64,000 nucleotides of DNA from Alteripontixanthobacter sp. (GTDB lineage: Bacteria; Pseudomonadota; Alphaproteobacteria; Sphingomonadales; Sphingomonadaceae), in the NCBI GenBank assembly GCA_039968605.1, contig JBDVPM010000008.1, positions 1,850,968 to 1,914,967 on the forward strand, read 5' to 3'. Position 1 is the stretch's first letter; every line of letters starts with the position of its first letter. The notes under the pieces were generated by a model. The model was not told the origin of the DNA. It did no database searches and saw only the letters and a program-made list of their open reading frames with translations. Below, in pieces: positions 35,948-44,088 of the stretch. A program made the position numbers and the translations under genes.

Positions 35948-36676
35948 ATGGCAGCGATCGGCATCATCGGCAGTGAAGGACGCATGGGGCAAGCGCTGAT
36001 GCGCGCGATTGCCGATGCGGGCCACGATTATGCCGGCGGTATCGACAAGGGCGGCGATCCGGCCGAACTTGCGCAGGCCAGCGATGCGCTGGTCGATTTT
36101 TCCGCCCCGGCTGCGCTGCAAGCCAATCTGTCGGCGGCGCAGGCGGCGCGGGTGCCGATTCTGGTCGGGACGACCGGGCTGGAAAGCGCCCATCATACGG
36201 CACTTGACGAAGCGGCGAATGAAATCGCTGTGCTGCAAACCGGCAATACTTCGCTCGGCGTGACGCTGCTGGCCAATCTCGTGCGGCAGGCGGCGGGCAA
36301 GCTGGACGAGGATTTCGATATAGAGATCGTGGAAATGCACCACCGCGCCAAGGTCGATGCGCCGTCGGGCACGGCATTGCTGCTGGGCGAAGCGGCAGCG
36401 GCGGGGCGCGGCATTGCGCTGGAGGACAACTGCGAGCGGGGACGCGACGGCCATACTGGTGCGCGCGCGCGCGGAGCCATCGGCTTTGCCAGCCTGCGCG
36501 GCGGCACCGTGGCCGGCGAACACAGCGTCATTCTCGCCGGCCAGCAGGAGCGGCTGACCCTGTCGCACCATGCAGAGGATCGATCGATCTTCGCGCGCGG
36601 GGCAATCAGGGGCGCGGCCTGGCTGATCGGGCGAACGGCGGGACGCTATTCGATGGATGACGTGTTGGAGCTATGA
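35948..36676 (+). CDS. dapB: 4-hydroxy-tetrahydrodipicolinate reductase
   Basis: DapB reduces HTPA to tetrahydrodipicolinate in the lysine and meso-DAP pathway. The 242-residue protein has the Rossmann start IGIIGSEGRMGQALM, the substrate-binding HHRAKVDAPSGTA motif and the GARARGAIGFASLRGG segment. GGAGACGGGGG precedes ATG 35948 and supports that start over longer readings. Its stop overlaps the potassium-channel gene by ATGA. dapE, a later step of the same pathway, is at 39887-41023 on the other strand. Confidence 0.95.
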   Translation: MAAIGIIGSEGRMGQALMRAIADAGHDYAGGIDKGGDPAELAQASDALVDFSAPAALQANLSAAQAARVPILVGTTGLESAHHTALDEAANEIAVLQTGNTSLGVTLLANLVRQAAGKLDEDFDIEIVEMHHRAKVDAPSGTALLLGEAAAAGRGIALEDNCERGRDGHTGARARGAIGFASLRGGTVAGEHSVILAGQQERLTLSHHAEDRSIFARGAIRGAAWLIGRTAGRYSMDDVLEL

Positions 36677-37470
36677 CGCAGAGCCCCTCCTTATCACTGC
36701 GCGCGAGGATCTACGACCAGATCGATCCTTCCGCCCGCACGATCGAGGGGCTGTCCAACTTCAACAAGATCGTGGTGTTGGTGGTGCTGGTCGCATCGCT
36801 GATCGCGGTGCTGGTGACCGAGCCATCCATCGCGGCGGAATATGGCCGCGACTTTTTCTGGATGGAACTGGCGGCGGGCGTGTTCTTCGTGATCGAATAT
36901 GCGCTGCGCCTGTGGACCGCGCCGGAAGCGCCGGGCGCGCCCGGGCCGTGGCGCGCCCGGCTGCGTTTCATGGTCTCGCCCTTCGGGTTGCTCGATGCGC
37001 TGATCATCTTTTCGATCTTTACGCCGCTGTTGTTCGACCAATCGTCCATCTTCCGCCTGCTGCGCGTGTTGCGCATCCTGGCGCTGGCGCGGCTCACCCG
37101 GTTCTCCCGCGCGCTGCACCAATTGGTGATCGCGGTGCATGAACGGCGTTACGATCTCGGCATCACGCTGGGCATGGCCGGCTTCCTGTTATTGTTCGGG
37201 GCAACCGCGCTTTATGCCATAGAGGGGCAGGCACAGCCGGAAGCGTTCGGGTCGATCCCCCGTGCATTGTGGTGGGCGGTGATCACTTTGACCACCGTAG
37301 GTTACGGCGATGTCAGCCCGATCACACCCGAGGGCAAGTTTATCGCCAGCTTCGTGGCGCTCGCCGGAATCGCCCTGGTGGCGCTGCCCACAGGCATCCT
37401 GGCGGCGGCCTTCAGCGATGCGATGCAGCGCCAACGCGAATTGCTGGAAAAGACCAAAGGCGACGAGTGA
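36673..37470 (+). CDS. Voltage-gated-type potassium channel
   Basis: The 265-residue inner-membrane protein has about six hydrophobic segments, an S4-like helix with spaced arginines (FRLLRVLRILALARLTRFSR, residues 117-136) and the pore signature TTVGYGDVSP. It ends in a short cytoplasmic coil with no RCK or cyclic-nucleotide domain. Similar to other bacterial voltage-gated ion transporters; potassium selectivity follows from GYG. ATG overlaps the dapB stop and its stop overlaps the nth GTG start, so three genes are translationally coupled. Confidence 0.9.
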   Translation: MTQSPSLSLRARIYDQIDPSARTIEGLSNFNKIVVLVVLVASLIAVLVTEPSIAAEYGRDFFWMELAAGVFFVIEYALRLWTAPEAPGAPGPWRARLRFMVSPFGLLDALIIFSIFTPLLFDQSSIFRLLRVLRILALARLTRFSRALHQLVIAVHERRYDLGITLGMAGFLLLFGATALYAIEGQAQPEAFGSIPRALWWAVITLTTVGYGDVSPITPEGKFIASFVALAGIALVALPTGILAAAFSDAMQRQRELLEKTKGDE

Positions 37471-38114
37471 CTAAAGACCAGATTTTCGAGTTTTTCCGGC
37501 GGCTGGCGGAAGATAACCCCGCGCCCGAGACCGAGCTGGAATATGGCAATGCCTACCAGCTGGTCGTGGCGGTGGCGCTTTCCGCCCAAGCGACCGATAT
37601 CGGCGTCAACAAGGCCACGCGCGCTTTGTTTGCAAAGATTCACACCCCGCAGCAGATGATCGCGCTGGGCGAAGACGGGCTGAAGGATCACATCAAGACC
37701 ATCGGCCTGTTCAATTCCAAGGCGAAGAACGTTATCGCGCTGTCGCAACTGCTGGTCGCCGAATATGGGGGCGAGGTGCCCGATAATCGCGAGGCGCTGG
37801 TCCGCCTGCCCGGCGTGGGGCGCAAGACGGCCAATGTGGTGCTCAATTGCTGGTTCGGGCAGGAGACTTTCGCGGTCGATACACATATCTTGCGGGTTGG
37901 AAACCGCACCGGGCTGGCCAAGGGCAAAACGCCCGAAAGCGTCGAGGCGAAGCTGGAAAAGCGCGTGCCCCAGCCCTTTCGCCTGCACGCCCACCACTGG
38001 CTGATCCTGCATGGCCGCTACATCTGCAAGGCGCGAACGCCCGAATGCTGGCGCTGCCCGGTCGTGGACCTGTGCAGTTACCGCAAGAAGGTGCTGGAAA
38101 AGCCGAAGCGCTAG
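37467..38114 (+). CDS. nth: Endonuclease III
   Basis: Nth is a base-excision DNA glycosylase/AP lyase for oxidised pyrimidines. The 215-residue protein has the helix-hairpin-helix LPGVGRKTAN with the catalytic Lys, a conserved Asp in FAVDTHILR and the [4Fe-4S] loop C-x6-C-x2-C-x5-C (CKARTPECWRC, then C after PVVDL). The start is GTG 37467, overlapping the preceding stop; this reading begins at the family's usual place (IFEFFRRLAEDNP). Confidence 0.96.
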   Translation: MTKDQIFEFFRRLAEDNPAPETELEYGNAYQLVVAVALSAQATDIGVNKATRALFAKIHTPQQMIALGEDGLKDHIKTIGLFNSKAKNVIALSQLLVAEYGGEVPDNREALVRLPGVGRKTANVVLNCWFGQETFAVDTHILRVGNRTGLAKGKTPESVEAKLEKRVPQPFRLHAHHWLILHGRYICKARTPECWRCPVVDLCSYRKKVLEKPKR

Positions 38115-38184
38115 GTTTTCCAAGCGAGTTCAGGATGGAGCCAGCCGGAGTATGCGACAGGCTACCCACCGAGGGAGACACATC

Positions 38185-38592
38185 ATGAGCCTGCACCGCT
38201 TCGCCATCGTCTTGCCCGCCCTGGCGGCCACCGCCTGCGTGCCCCAGGATGAGCCGCGCGATTTCATCAGCCAGGCACCTGCCGCCCGCGTGGTGGGCGA
38301 GGCGGAAAGCTGCATATCGCCCAGCCGGGTCCGCCAATCGGTGGTGCATGATGACCGGACGATCGACTTCCATGTCGGCAGCAGAATCTACCGCAATACC
38401 CTGCCCCGCCGCTGCCCCGGGCTGGGGTTCCGCGAATCGATTACTTACGACATTCGCGGTGGGCAGCTTTGTCGGCAGGAAATCGTTTATGTGCTCGACA
38501 ATTTCGGCGGCGAACTCCGCCGCGGCGCGGGCTGCAGCCTCGGCGATTTCGTGCCCGTCGAACTGATCGACGATGAAGAACGCAGCGATTAG
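38185..38592 (+). CDS. Small exported cysteine-containing protein (DUF6491-like)
   Basis: The 135-residue product has a lipoprotein-like signal (LPALAATAC, Cys18) and a mature domain with four cysteines: SCISPSRVRQS, RRCPG, QLCRQE and GCSLGDF. The pattern CISPSRV followed by VVHDDRTIDFHVG resembles the DUF6491 family of sphingomonads; I am recalling this, not checking it. Function unknown. GAGGGAGA precedes ATG 38185. It is the last plus-strand gene before the minus-strand block. Confidence 0.7.
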   Translation: MSLHRFAIVLPALAATACVPQDEPRDFISQAPAARVVGEAESCISPSRVRQSVVHDDRTIDFHVGSRIYRNTLPRRCPGLGFRESITYDIRGGQLCRQEIVYVLDNFGGELRRGAGCSLGDFVPVELIDDEERSD

Positions 38593-38598
38593 GCGGCG

Positions 38599-39855
38599 CT
38601 ATACATCATCCGCGCTGATCATTTCGGCCCGGTCAATCTCGTTCGTCAAGCTCGCCACGGTGGTCGCCACTGCAGCATCGCCGCTGACATTGGTGGTGGT
38701 GCGCATCATATCCATGATCCGGTCTATCCCGGCGACCAGCGCGATGGTTTCCAGCGGCACCCCAACCGCGCCGAACACCAGCACCATCATGATCAGCCCC
38801 GCCCCCGGAATGCCCGCCGCACCGATCGCGCCGAGCGTGCCAAGGACCGAAATCAGGAAATAATCGGCCCAGGAAAGATCCACCCCGAACACCTGCGCAC
38901 CGAACAATGTGGCCAGCCCAAGATACATTGCGGTGCCGTTCATATTGATCGTTGCACCCAGGCTGATCACAAAACTGGCCACCGAATTGCTGATACCCAG
39001 ATTGCGTTCGGCCGCGCGCAGGGTAACCGGCAGCGTGGCGTTGGAACTGGCGGTTGAATAGCTGACCGCAATCGGATCGACGATACCGCGAAAAAACGCG
39101 ATAACCGGCAGCCGGGCGATAAATTTGATCATCCCCGCATAGACCACTCCGATGATGAGCAGGCAGCCCAGATAGTTGAGAAAAACCAGCTGGCCGAGCG
39201 CCGTAAGGGCATCCAGGCCCAACGTGCCCGCAACCCACGCCATCAGCGCGAACACACCAAACGGGGTCAGTTCCATTACGACCATCGTGACCTTTTGCAT
39301 CACCACGCTGCCGCTTTCGAAAATGGCCAGGACCGGCTTGCCTTCGTCTTTCGCCATCAGAATGCCGATCCCGATCAGCAGAGAAAACACGATCAGCGGC
39401 AACACATTGACATCGGCCATCACCTGCACTGGGCTGGAGGGGACCATTTCGAGGATCATGTCCTGCAAGGTTACGGCATCCTGCTGACGTGCCTGCGCGC
39501 GTTCCAGAGCCGCTGCGTCAAGCGCCATTCCCGAAGCATCGAGCCCGGAACCGGGCTGCGCGAAAGTGCCGATGGCAAGGCCCAGCCAAACCGCGATCTG
39601 GCCCGTCACCACAAACAGCAAAAGCGCGCGCCAGCCCACGCTGCCCAGCTTTCTGAGATCGCCGATAGAGGCGACGCCCGCCACTAGGCTGAAGAAGATC
39701 AGCGGCACCACCAGCATCTTGATAAAGGCGATGAAGATATCGCCTACAATTTTGATGCTTTCCGCCCCCGGCCCCCAGATCAAGCCGACGATTACGCCGA
39801 GTACCAAAGCAGCGATCACCCGCTGCCATAGCGGAATTGCAAACCAGGCTTTCAT
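38599..39855 (-). CDS. Dicarboxylate/amino acid:cation symporter
   Basis: The 418-residue inner-membrane protein belongs to the DAACS (GltP/DctA) family, which takes up glutamate, aspartate or C4-dicarboxylates with Na+ or H+. Signatures are AVSYSTASSNATLP (HP1 serine-rich loop, about residue 275), GATINMNGTAMYLG in TM7 and GIPGAGLIMMVL in HP2. ATG 39855 follows GGAGGGG at eight bases; a GTG 18 bases upstream is inside that ribosome site and rejected. dapE ends 31 bases upstream on the same strand, but no overlap links them. Confidence 0.93.
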   Translation of the reverse strand: MKAWFAIPLWQRVIAALVLGVIVGLIWGPGAESIKIVGDIFIAFIKMLVVPLIFFSLVAGVASIGDLRKLGSVGWRALLLFVVTGQIAVWLGLAIGTFAQPGSGLDASGMALDAAALERAQARQQDAVTLQDMILEMVPSSPVQVMADVNVLPLIVFSLLIGIGILMAKDEGKPVLAIFESGSVVMQKVTMVVMELTPFGVFALMAWVAGTLGLDALTALGQLVFLNYLGCLLIIGVVYAGMIKFIARLPVIAFFRGIVDPIAVSYSTASSNATLPVTLRAAERNLGISNSVASFVISLGATINMNGTAMYLGLATLFGAQVFGVDLSWADYFLISVLGTLGAIGAAGIPGAGLIMMVLVFGAVGVPLETIALVAGIDRIMDMMRTTTNVSGDAAVATTVASLTNEIDRAEMISADDV

Positions 39856-39886
39856 CGGTGCGTTCCCCTCCACCCGTGACGGGCTC

Positions 39887-41023
39887 TTATCGCTCCAGCG
39901 CCGCTATCGCGATACGCTTGTAAATGCGGCTTAGCGTTTCGAGGTCCGCCACGGCAACCGCCTCGTCGCGTTTGTGCATCGTCGCGTTGACCAGCCCGAA
40001 TTCGATGACCGGGCACACGTCCTTCAGGAACCGCGCATCCGATGTGCCGCCGCTGGTCGACGCCTCGGGCGCTATCCCGGTTTCACCCTCCACCGCATCG
40101 GCAACCAGTTCGGAAAATTCGCCCGGCGGGGTGAGGAAACTCTCGCCGGAAATTATCGGCCGTGCGTTCCCGCCGTGTTTTTCGGCGATGGCGATCACAG
40201 CCTGGGACAGCGATGCGCCCGAATGCAGGTCGTTGAAGCGGATGGAAATGCGCGCGGTTGCCTTGGCCGGGATCACATTGTGGGCCGGGTTGCCAACCTC
40301 AAGCTCGGTCATCTCGATATTCGATGCCTGGAACCAATCGGTCCCTCGATCCAACTCGAGCGCATGGAGCTCTGCCAGCATAGCGACCAGCCTGGGCAGC
40401 GGATTATCAGCGAGGTGCGGATAGGCGACGTGGCCCTGCGTCCCTTCGACTTCCAGCCAGATATTGACCGAGCCGCGCCGCCCGATCTTCATCATGTCTC
40501 CCAGCCGGTTGACGCTGGTCGGTTCCCCCACCAGGCACAGATCGGGCGTCTCGCCGATCTCGCGCATGAAATCGATCAGCGCACGGGTGCCGTAAAGCGC
40601 CGGGCCTTCCTCGTCGCCGGTGATGATGAAGCTGATGGTGCCAGCATCCGCTGGAACCTGCGCAGCCGCTGCGACCATGCAGGCGATCGCGCCCTTCATA
40701 TCAACCGCGCCGCGTCCGTAGAGCAGGTCGCCGCCCGGGGCGGAGCGGATTTCCGGCGCGTAAGGCTCGCTCGTCCAGCCTTCGCCCGGTGGGACCACGT
40801 CCAGATGTCCGGCAAAGGCGAAATGGCGAGAGCCTGCCGGTCCCTTGCGAATGGCGAACAGGTTTTCTACCGGCCCATCTGGCGGATTGCCCTTCATGAA
40901 GCGATGAACCGTGAAGCCGAGCGGGGTAAGCATCGCCTCCATCTCGTCGAACACCTGCCCCGTGGCGGGCGTGACGCTGCGCGCAGCGATCAGGCGCTGC
41001 GCATGATCCAGCGCCCCGGTCAT
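39887..41023 (-). CDS. dapE: Succinyl-diaminopimelate desuccinylase
   Basis: DapE frees LL-diaminopimelate from its succinyl form in the lysine/peptidoglycan pathway. The 378-residue M20 protein has zinc-site motifs AGHLDVVPPGE, GRGAVDMKG, TGDEEGPA and the C-terminal TMHKRDE histidine. ATG 41023 overlaps the stop of the upstream nuclease gene by ATGA. The frame extends far upstream, but those residues overlap the nuclease and show no similarity. Confidence 0.96.
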   Translation of the reverse strand: MTGALDHAQRLIAARSVTPATGQVFDEMEAMLTPLGFTVHRFMKGNPPDGPVENLFAIRKGPAGSRHFAFAGHLDVVPPGEGWTSEPYAPEIRSAPGGDLLYGRGAVDMKGAIACMVAAAAQVPADAGTISFIITGDEEGPALYGTRALIDFMREIGETPDLCLVGEPTSVNRLGDMMKIGRRGSVNIWLEVEGTQGHVAYPHLADNPLPRLVAMLAELHALELDRGTDWFQASNIEMTELEVGNPAHNVIPAKATARISIRFNDLHSGASLSQAVIAIAEKHGGNARPIISGESFLTPPGEFSELVADAVEGETGIAPEASTSGGTSDARFLKDVCPVIEFGLVNATMHKRDEAVAVADLETLSRIYKRIAIAALER

Positions 41024-41883
41024 GACGGGTCGCTCCGTGGCAGCGGGCCGGGCGCAAACGCCTCGTCCAGCAGCCGGGCAATGCGCAAGCCAGCCTGTTT
41101 CACGCGCTGCTGCGATACCGGGATCGCTTCGGCGATATCCTCTTGGGTCAATGCCGTTTCGCTGGGTAGCTCTCCCTCGCAGGCGTCCTGGTCGAAGGCG
41201 TTGGGGTACACGAAATCGCGGGAAATCTGCCAGCTTTCCCGGCCCCATTCCGCCGCATCGCCGCCAGCCAGTTCCGCGCGTTCGGCAGCGTTATAGCGGC
41301 GCACCAATGATGGCCGCGCCGCGGTAATTGCCCTCTCAGCCAGCGGTCCATCCCATATCCAGTGCAGGTTCAATCCCGGCGCGATGCCATAGGCAGCTTC
41401 CCGGTCGTTTCCGCCACGATCGTCTTTGTCGCCGGAATGGAGCGGCATATGCACATCGCCGGCGAAATGGACCATCATCGCCAGTGCCTCCAACCGGATA
41501 TGATCGGGCAGGCTTTCATCGGCGAGCAGGCGCTGGTTGCGCTCTATCTGCGCGGTTACGCAATTGCCGCCCGAACAATTGGCGCGCGGATTGTAAGCCT
41601 CGCAGATCGGGGCGGTGCGGTAATGCCAGGCGGCGGTATAGCCCCAGCGCCAGCGGGTCCGGCGCACGCAATCGGGCCAAGTGGTCGCGTCCTCCAGGCT
41701 GGCCAGGCTGCATTCGGGTGTCCCCAGCAATTCCTCGGCCCGCAGCAACCGGCGGATTTCCGCGCGCGAGGCGGGGCTGATATTTGCCCAGGCGATATCG
41801 CCCGTTACCCCATGCGCGAAGAACCCCCAGGAACTGACGGTGCCGGGCAGCAACAGCGCAAGCGCCGCTGCGCCTGCAATCAT
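41020..41883 (-). CDS. Exported S1/P1-family nuclease
   Basis: S1/P1 enzymes are Zn-dependent single-strand nucleases and 3'-nucleotidases. The product has 287 residues. A signal peptide precedes WGFFAHG, so the mature N-terminal Trp can be a zinc ligand as in P1. The other ligands are visible: His in FAHG, Asp in TTWPDCV, His in AWHYRT, His and Asp in MVHFAGDVHMPLH, and His and Asp in LHWIWD. ATG 41883 overlaps the GST stop (ATGA); an ATG 39 bases earlier would add a basic N-terminus. The likely location is periplasmic or secreted, for scavenging nucleic acids. Confidence 0.9.
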   Translation of the reverse strand: MIAGAAALALLLPGTVSSWGFFAHGVTGDIAWANISPASRAEIRRLLRAEELLGTPECSLASLEDATTWPDCVRRTRWRWGYTAAWHYRTAPICEAYNPRANCSGGNCVTAQIERNQRLLADESLPDHIRLEALAMMVHFAGDVHMPLHSGDKDDRGGNDREAAYGIAPGLNLHWIWDGPLAERAITAARPSLVRRYNAAERAELAGGDAAEWGRESWQISRDFVYPNAFDQDACEGELPSETALTQEDIAEAIPVSQQRVKQAGLRIARLLDEAFAPGPLPRSDPS

Positions 41884-42554
41884 CCAGCGGTGGGCGCGGT
41901 TTCGTATTGTTCGATGACCCATTCTTCTTCCTCGGACGCGGCGATCCAGCCTTGCATCCATTCATGTTCCCACACCGCCTGCATATAGCTGGCTGCAAAA
42001 CCGGGGACTTGCACCTGGTAACTGATGAAGCGGCTGACCACGGGCGCGTAGAAAACATCCGCCGCGCCGAACGTGCCGAACAGGAACGGCCCGCCCGATC
42101 CGAAGCGCGAGCGTGCCTCTGCCCACAGGCCGAGGATCCGCAAAATGTCCTGCTGCGTGGCGGCGGATAATTGCACCCCGTCGAAACGCTTGCGAATATT
42201 CATCGGACATTCGGCGCGCAGCGAGGCGTAGGCGCTGTGCATTTCCGCCACCATCGCGCGCGCCATACCGCGCGCCGTATCGTCCTTGGGCCAGAACCGG
42301 TCGCGCCCGACCTTGTCGGACAGATATTCCATGATCGCCAGAGAATCCCAGATCACCGTGTCCCCGTCCCACAGAATTGGAACCTTGCCGTGACTGGGCT
42401 GCAATCCGCCATCCGAAGCTTGCTTCTGCGCTTCCCACGCCTCGCCGAACATCGGGACGATGATCTCTTCGAAAGAGAGCCCCGATTGCTTGGCCGCAAG
42501 CCATCCGCGCAGCGACCAGCTGGAATAGTTCTTGTTGCCGATAATCAGTTTCAT
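41880..42554 (-). CDS. Glutathione S-transferase family protein
   Basis: The 224-residue protein has a thioredoxin-like N-terminal domain (MKLIIGNKNYSSWSLRGWL, with SSWS as the likely catalytic serine loop; GKVPILWDG cis-Pro; VIWDSLAIMEYLSD, the SNAIL-like motif) and an all-helical C-terminal domain. The substrate is unknown. Both junctions are 4-base overlaps: with the esterase upstream and the nuclease downstream. Confidence 0.9.
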   Translation of the reverse strand: MKLIIGNKNYSSWSLRGWLAAKQSGLSFEEIIVPMFGEAWEAQKQASDGGLQPSHGKVPILWDGDTVIWDSLAIMEYLSDKVGRDRFWPKDDTARGMARAMVAEMHSAYASLRAECPMNIRKRFDGVQLSAATQQDILRILGLWAEARSRFGSGGPFLFGTFGAADVFYAPVVSRFISYQVQVPGFAASYMQAVWEHEWMQGWIAASEEEEWVIEQYETAPTAG

Positions 42555-43447
42555 TGGCTCACCTGTTCGCCTTTGGTGACTTCATCAACGAACGCGGCGA
42601 TATCGTCCAGTGCGGGCGAATTGTCGCGTAGCGGCTTGGCGATGGAGGTGATGATCCCGACATGGCTCACACCGTCGTAGATTTTTACTTCCGCCGGAAC
42701 CCCGCCCGCCTGCAATTTCGCAGCCAATGCGCGGCTGTTGCGCGGTTCTACCGTGGTGTCGTCGCCGCCGGACAGCAGCAGGGCCGGCGGATCGCCCTCC
42801 CCTGCCCAGGTGACTGGCTGAGTTTCGGAAGGCTCGGGCCAATTGCCGAAGGTTTGCTGCGTCACCGGCCCGTCGAACGGCGCAAAATCATAGGGGCCAG
42901 CCAGCCCGACCCAGCCACGCACCGCCTCACGGTCTGTATTCAGCCAGCGCGAGTCCACTGCCAGCATCGCAGCGATATAGGCTCCTGCGGAATGACCCAC
43001 CAGCACGATGCGGTCGGGATCGCCGCCATATCGGGCCGCATTTTCGCGCGCCCAGCGCACCGCTGCCGCGCCGTCTTCCACGAAGGCCGGATAGCGCACA
43101 TCGGGAACCAGTCGGTAATCGGGCACCAGCGTAACATAGCCGCGCGCTGCCAGCGCGCGGCCCACGAAATCATAGCCGGTGCGGCTTCCGCTGTTCCAGC
43201 TACCGCCATAGAAAAACACCACTATAGGCCGCGCCGATGCTTGGCCTTCGGCGGGCGCATCGGGCGCGAAGATGTCCAGCTTCTGCCGCTCATCCGGACC
43301 GTAGGCCAGCGCCTTGGCGATTTGGCTGGAGCCGCCATCCTTGGGGATGATTGCATTGAAGGTCTTGAGCGGAGAACACGCGGTTACGGCCATCGCGCCA
43401 AGCACAGCTGCACCCACCAGCCGCAGCAATCCGCCACTGCCGATCAT
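42551..43447 (-). CDS. Lipoprotein alpha/beta hydrolase (esterase-like)
   Basis: The 298-residue predicted lipoprotein (AVTAC lipobox, Cys24) has the hormone-sensitive-lipase-like layout: oxyanion strand FFYGGSWNSG near residue 80, nucleophile elbow GHSAGAY near 152, an acid in SGGDDTTV and the catalytic His in GVSHVG. The usual HGGG is FYGGS here. A carboxylesterase acting at the cell envelope is inferred. Its ATG overlaps the engB stop and its stop overlaps the GST start. Confidence 0.88.
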   Translation of the reverse strand: MIGSGGLLRLVGAAVLGAMAVTACSPLKTFNAIIPKDGGSSQIAKALAYGPDERQKLDIFAPDAPAEGQASARPIVVFFYGGSWNSGSRTGYDFVGRALAARGYVTLVPDYRLVPDVRYPAFVEDGAAAVRWARENAARYGGDPDRIVLVGHSAGAYIAAMLAVDSRWLNTDREAVRGWVGLAGPYDFAPFDGPVTQQTFGNWPEPSETQPVTWAGEGDPPALLLSGGDDTTVEPRNSRALAAKLQAGGVPAEVKIYDGVSHVGIITSIAKPLRDNSPALDDIAAFVDEVTKGEQVSQ

Positions 43448-44088
43448 AGCTTGGCATCCTGCACCACGGCGGCGCGCAATTCGGCGATGCCCAGCTTGGT
43501 TTCCGCGCTGGTCACGTGCAATTCGGGATAGGCTGCGGGGTGTTTGCGCGCCTCTGCCAGGGTCGCATCGATAATCGCATCCAGCTCGCTCGCCTTCAGC
43601 TTGTCCGTCTTGGTCAGCACGATCCTGTAACCGACCGCCGCCTCGTCCAGCATGGTCATCATCTCGCGGTCCACATCCTTGATACCGCGGCGCGAATCCA
43701 CCAGCAGCAAGGTCCGCTCAAGCACCTGCCGGCCGCGCAGATAGGTGCGCACCAGTTTCTTCCAGTTGTCGACCACCTTGGGCGGCGCCTTGGCGAATCC
43801 GTAACCCGGCATATCGACCAGCCGCAACAGGGTCGGCTCGCCCACTTCGAAGAAGTTCAGCTCCTGCGTGCGGCCCGGCGTGACCGAAGCGCGCGCAATC
43901 GCCTTGCGCCCGGTCAGCGCGTTGAGCAGTGAGGATTTACCGACGTTGGAGCGCCCGGCAAAGGCGATCTCGGGCGGGCCCGGATCGGGCAGGAACTTCA
44001 GCTGCGGTGCCGAAAGCAGGAAATCCACCCGGCCGCTAAACAGCTTTTCCGGATTGGGGCCGCGCGCCCCGAGCGCTTCGTCGGTCAC
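43444..44088 (-). CDS. engB: Ribosome biogenesis GTPase EngB (YsxC/YihA)
   Basis: EngB is a Ras-like GTPase needed for 50S subunit assembly. The 214-residue protein shows G1 GRSNVGKSS, G2/G3 with TPGRTQELNF and VDMPGYG, G4 TKTDKL and G5 TSAETKLG. The start is GTG at 44088, overlapping the yidC stop (GTGA), which fits coupled synthesis of a membrane insertase and ribosome factor. Confidence 0.95.
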   Translation of the reverse strand: MTDEALGARGPNPEKLFSGRVDFLLSAPQLKFLPDPGPPEIAFAGRSNVGKSSLLNALTGRKAIARASVTPGRTQELNFFEVGEPTLLRLVDMPGYGFAKAPPKVVDNWKKLVRTYLRGRQVLERTLLLVDSRRGIKDVDREMMTMLDEAAVGYRIVLTKTDKLKASELDAIIDATLAEARKHPAAYPELHVTSAETKLGIAELRAAVVQDAKL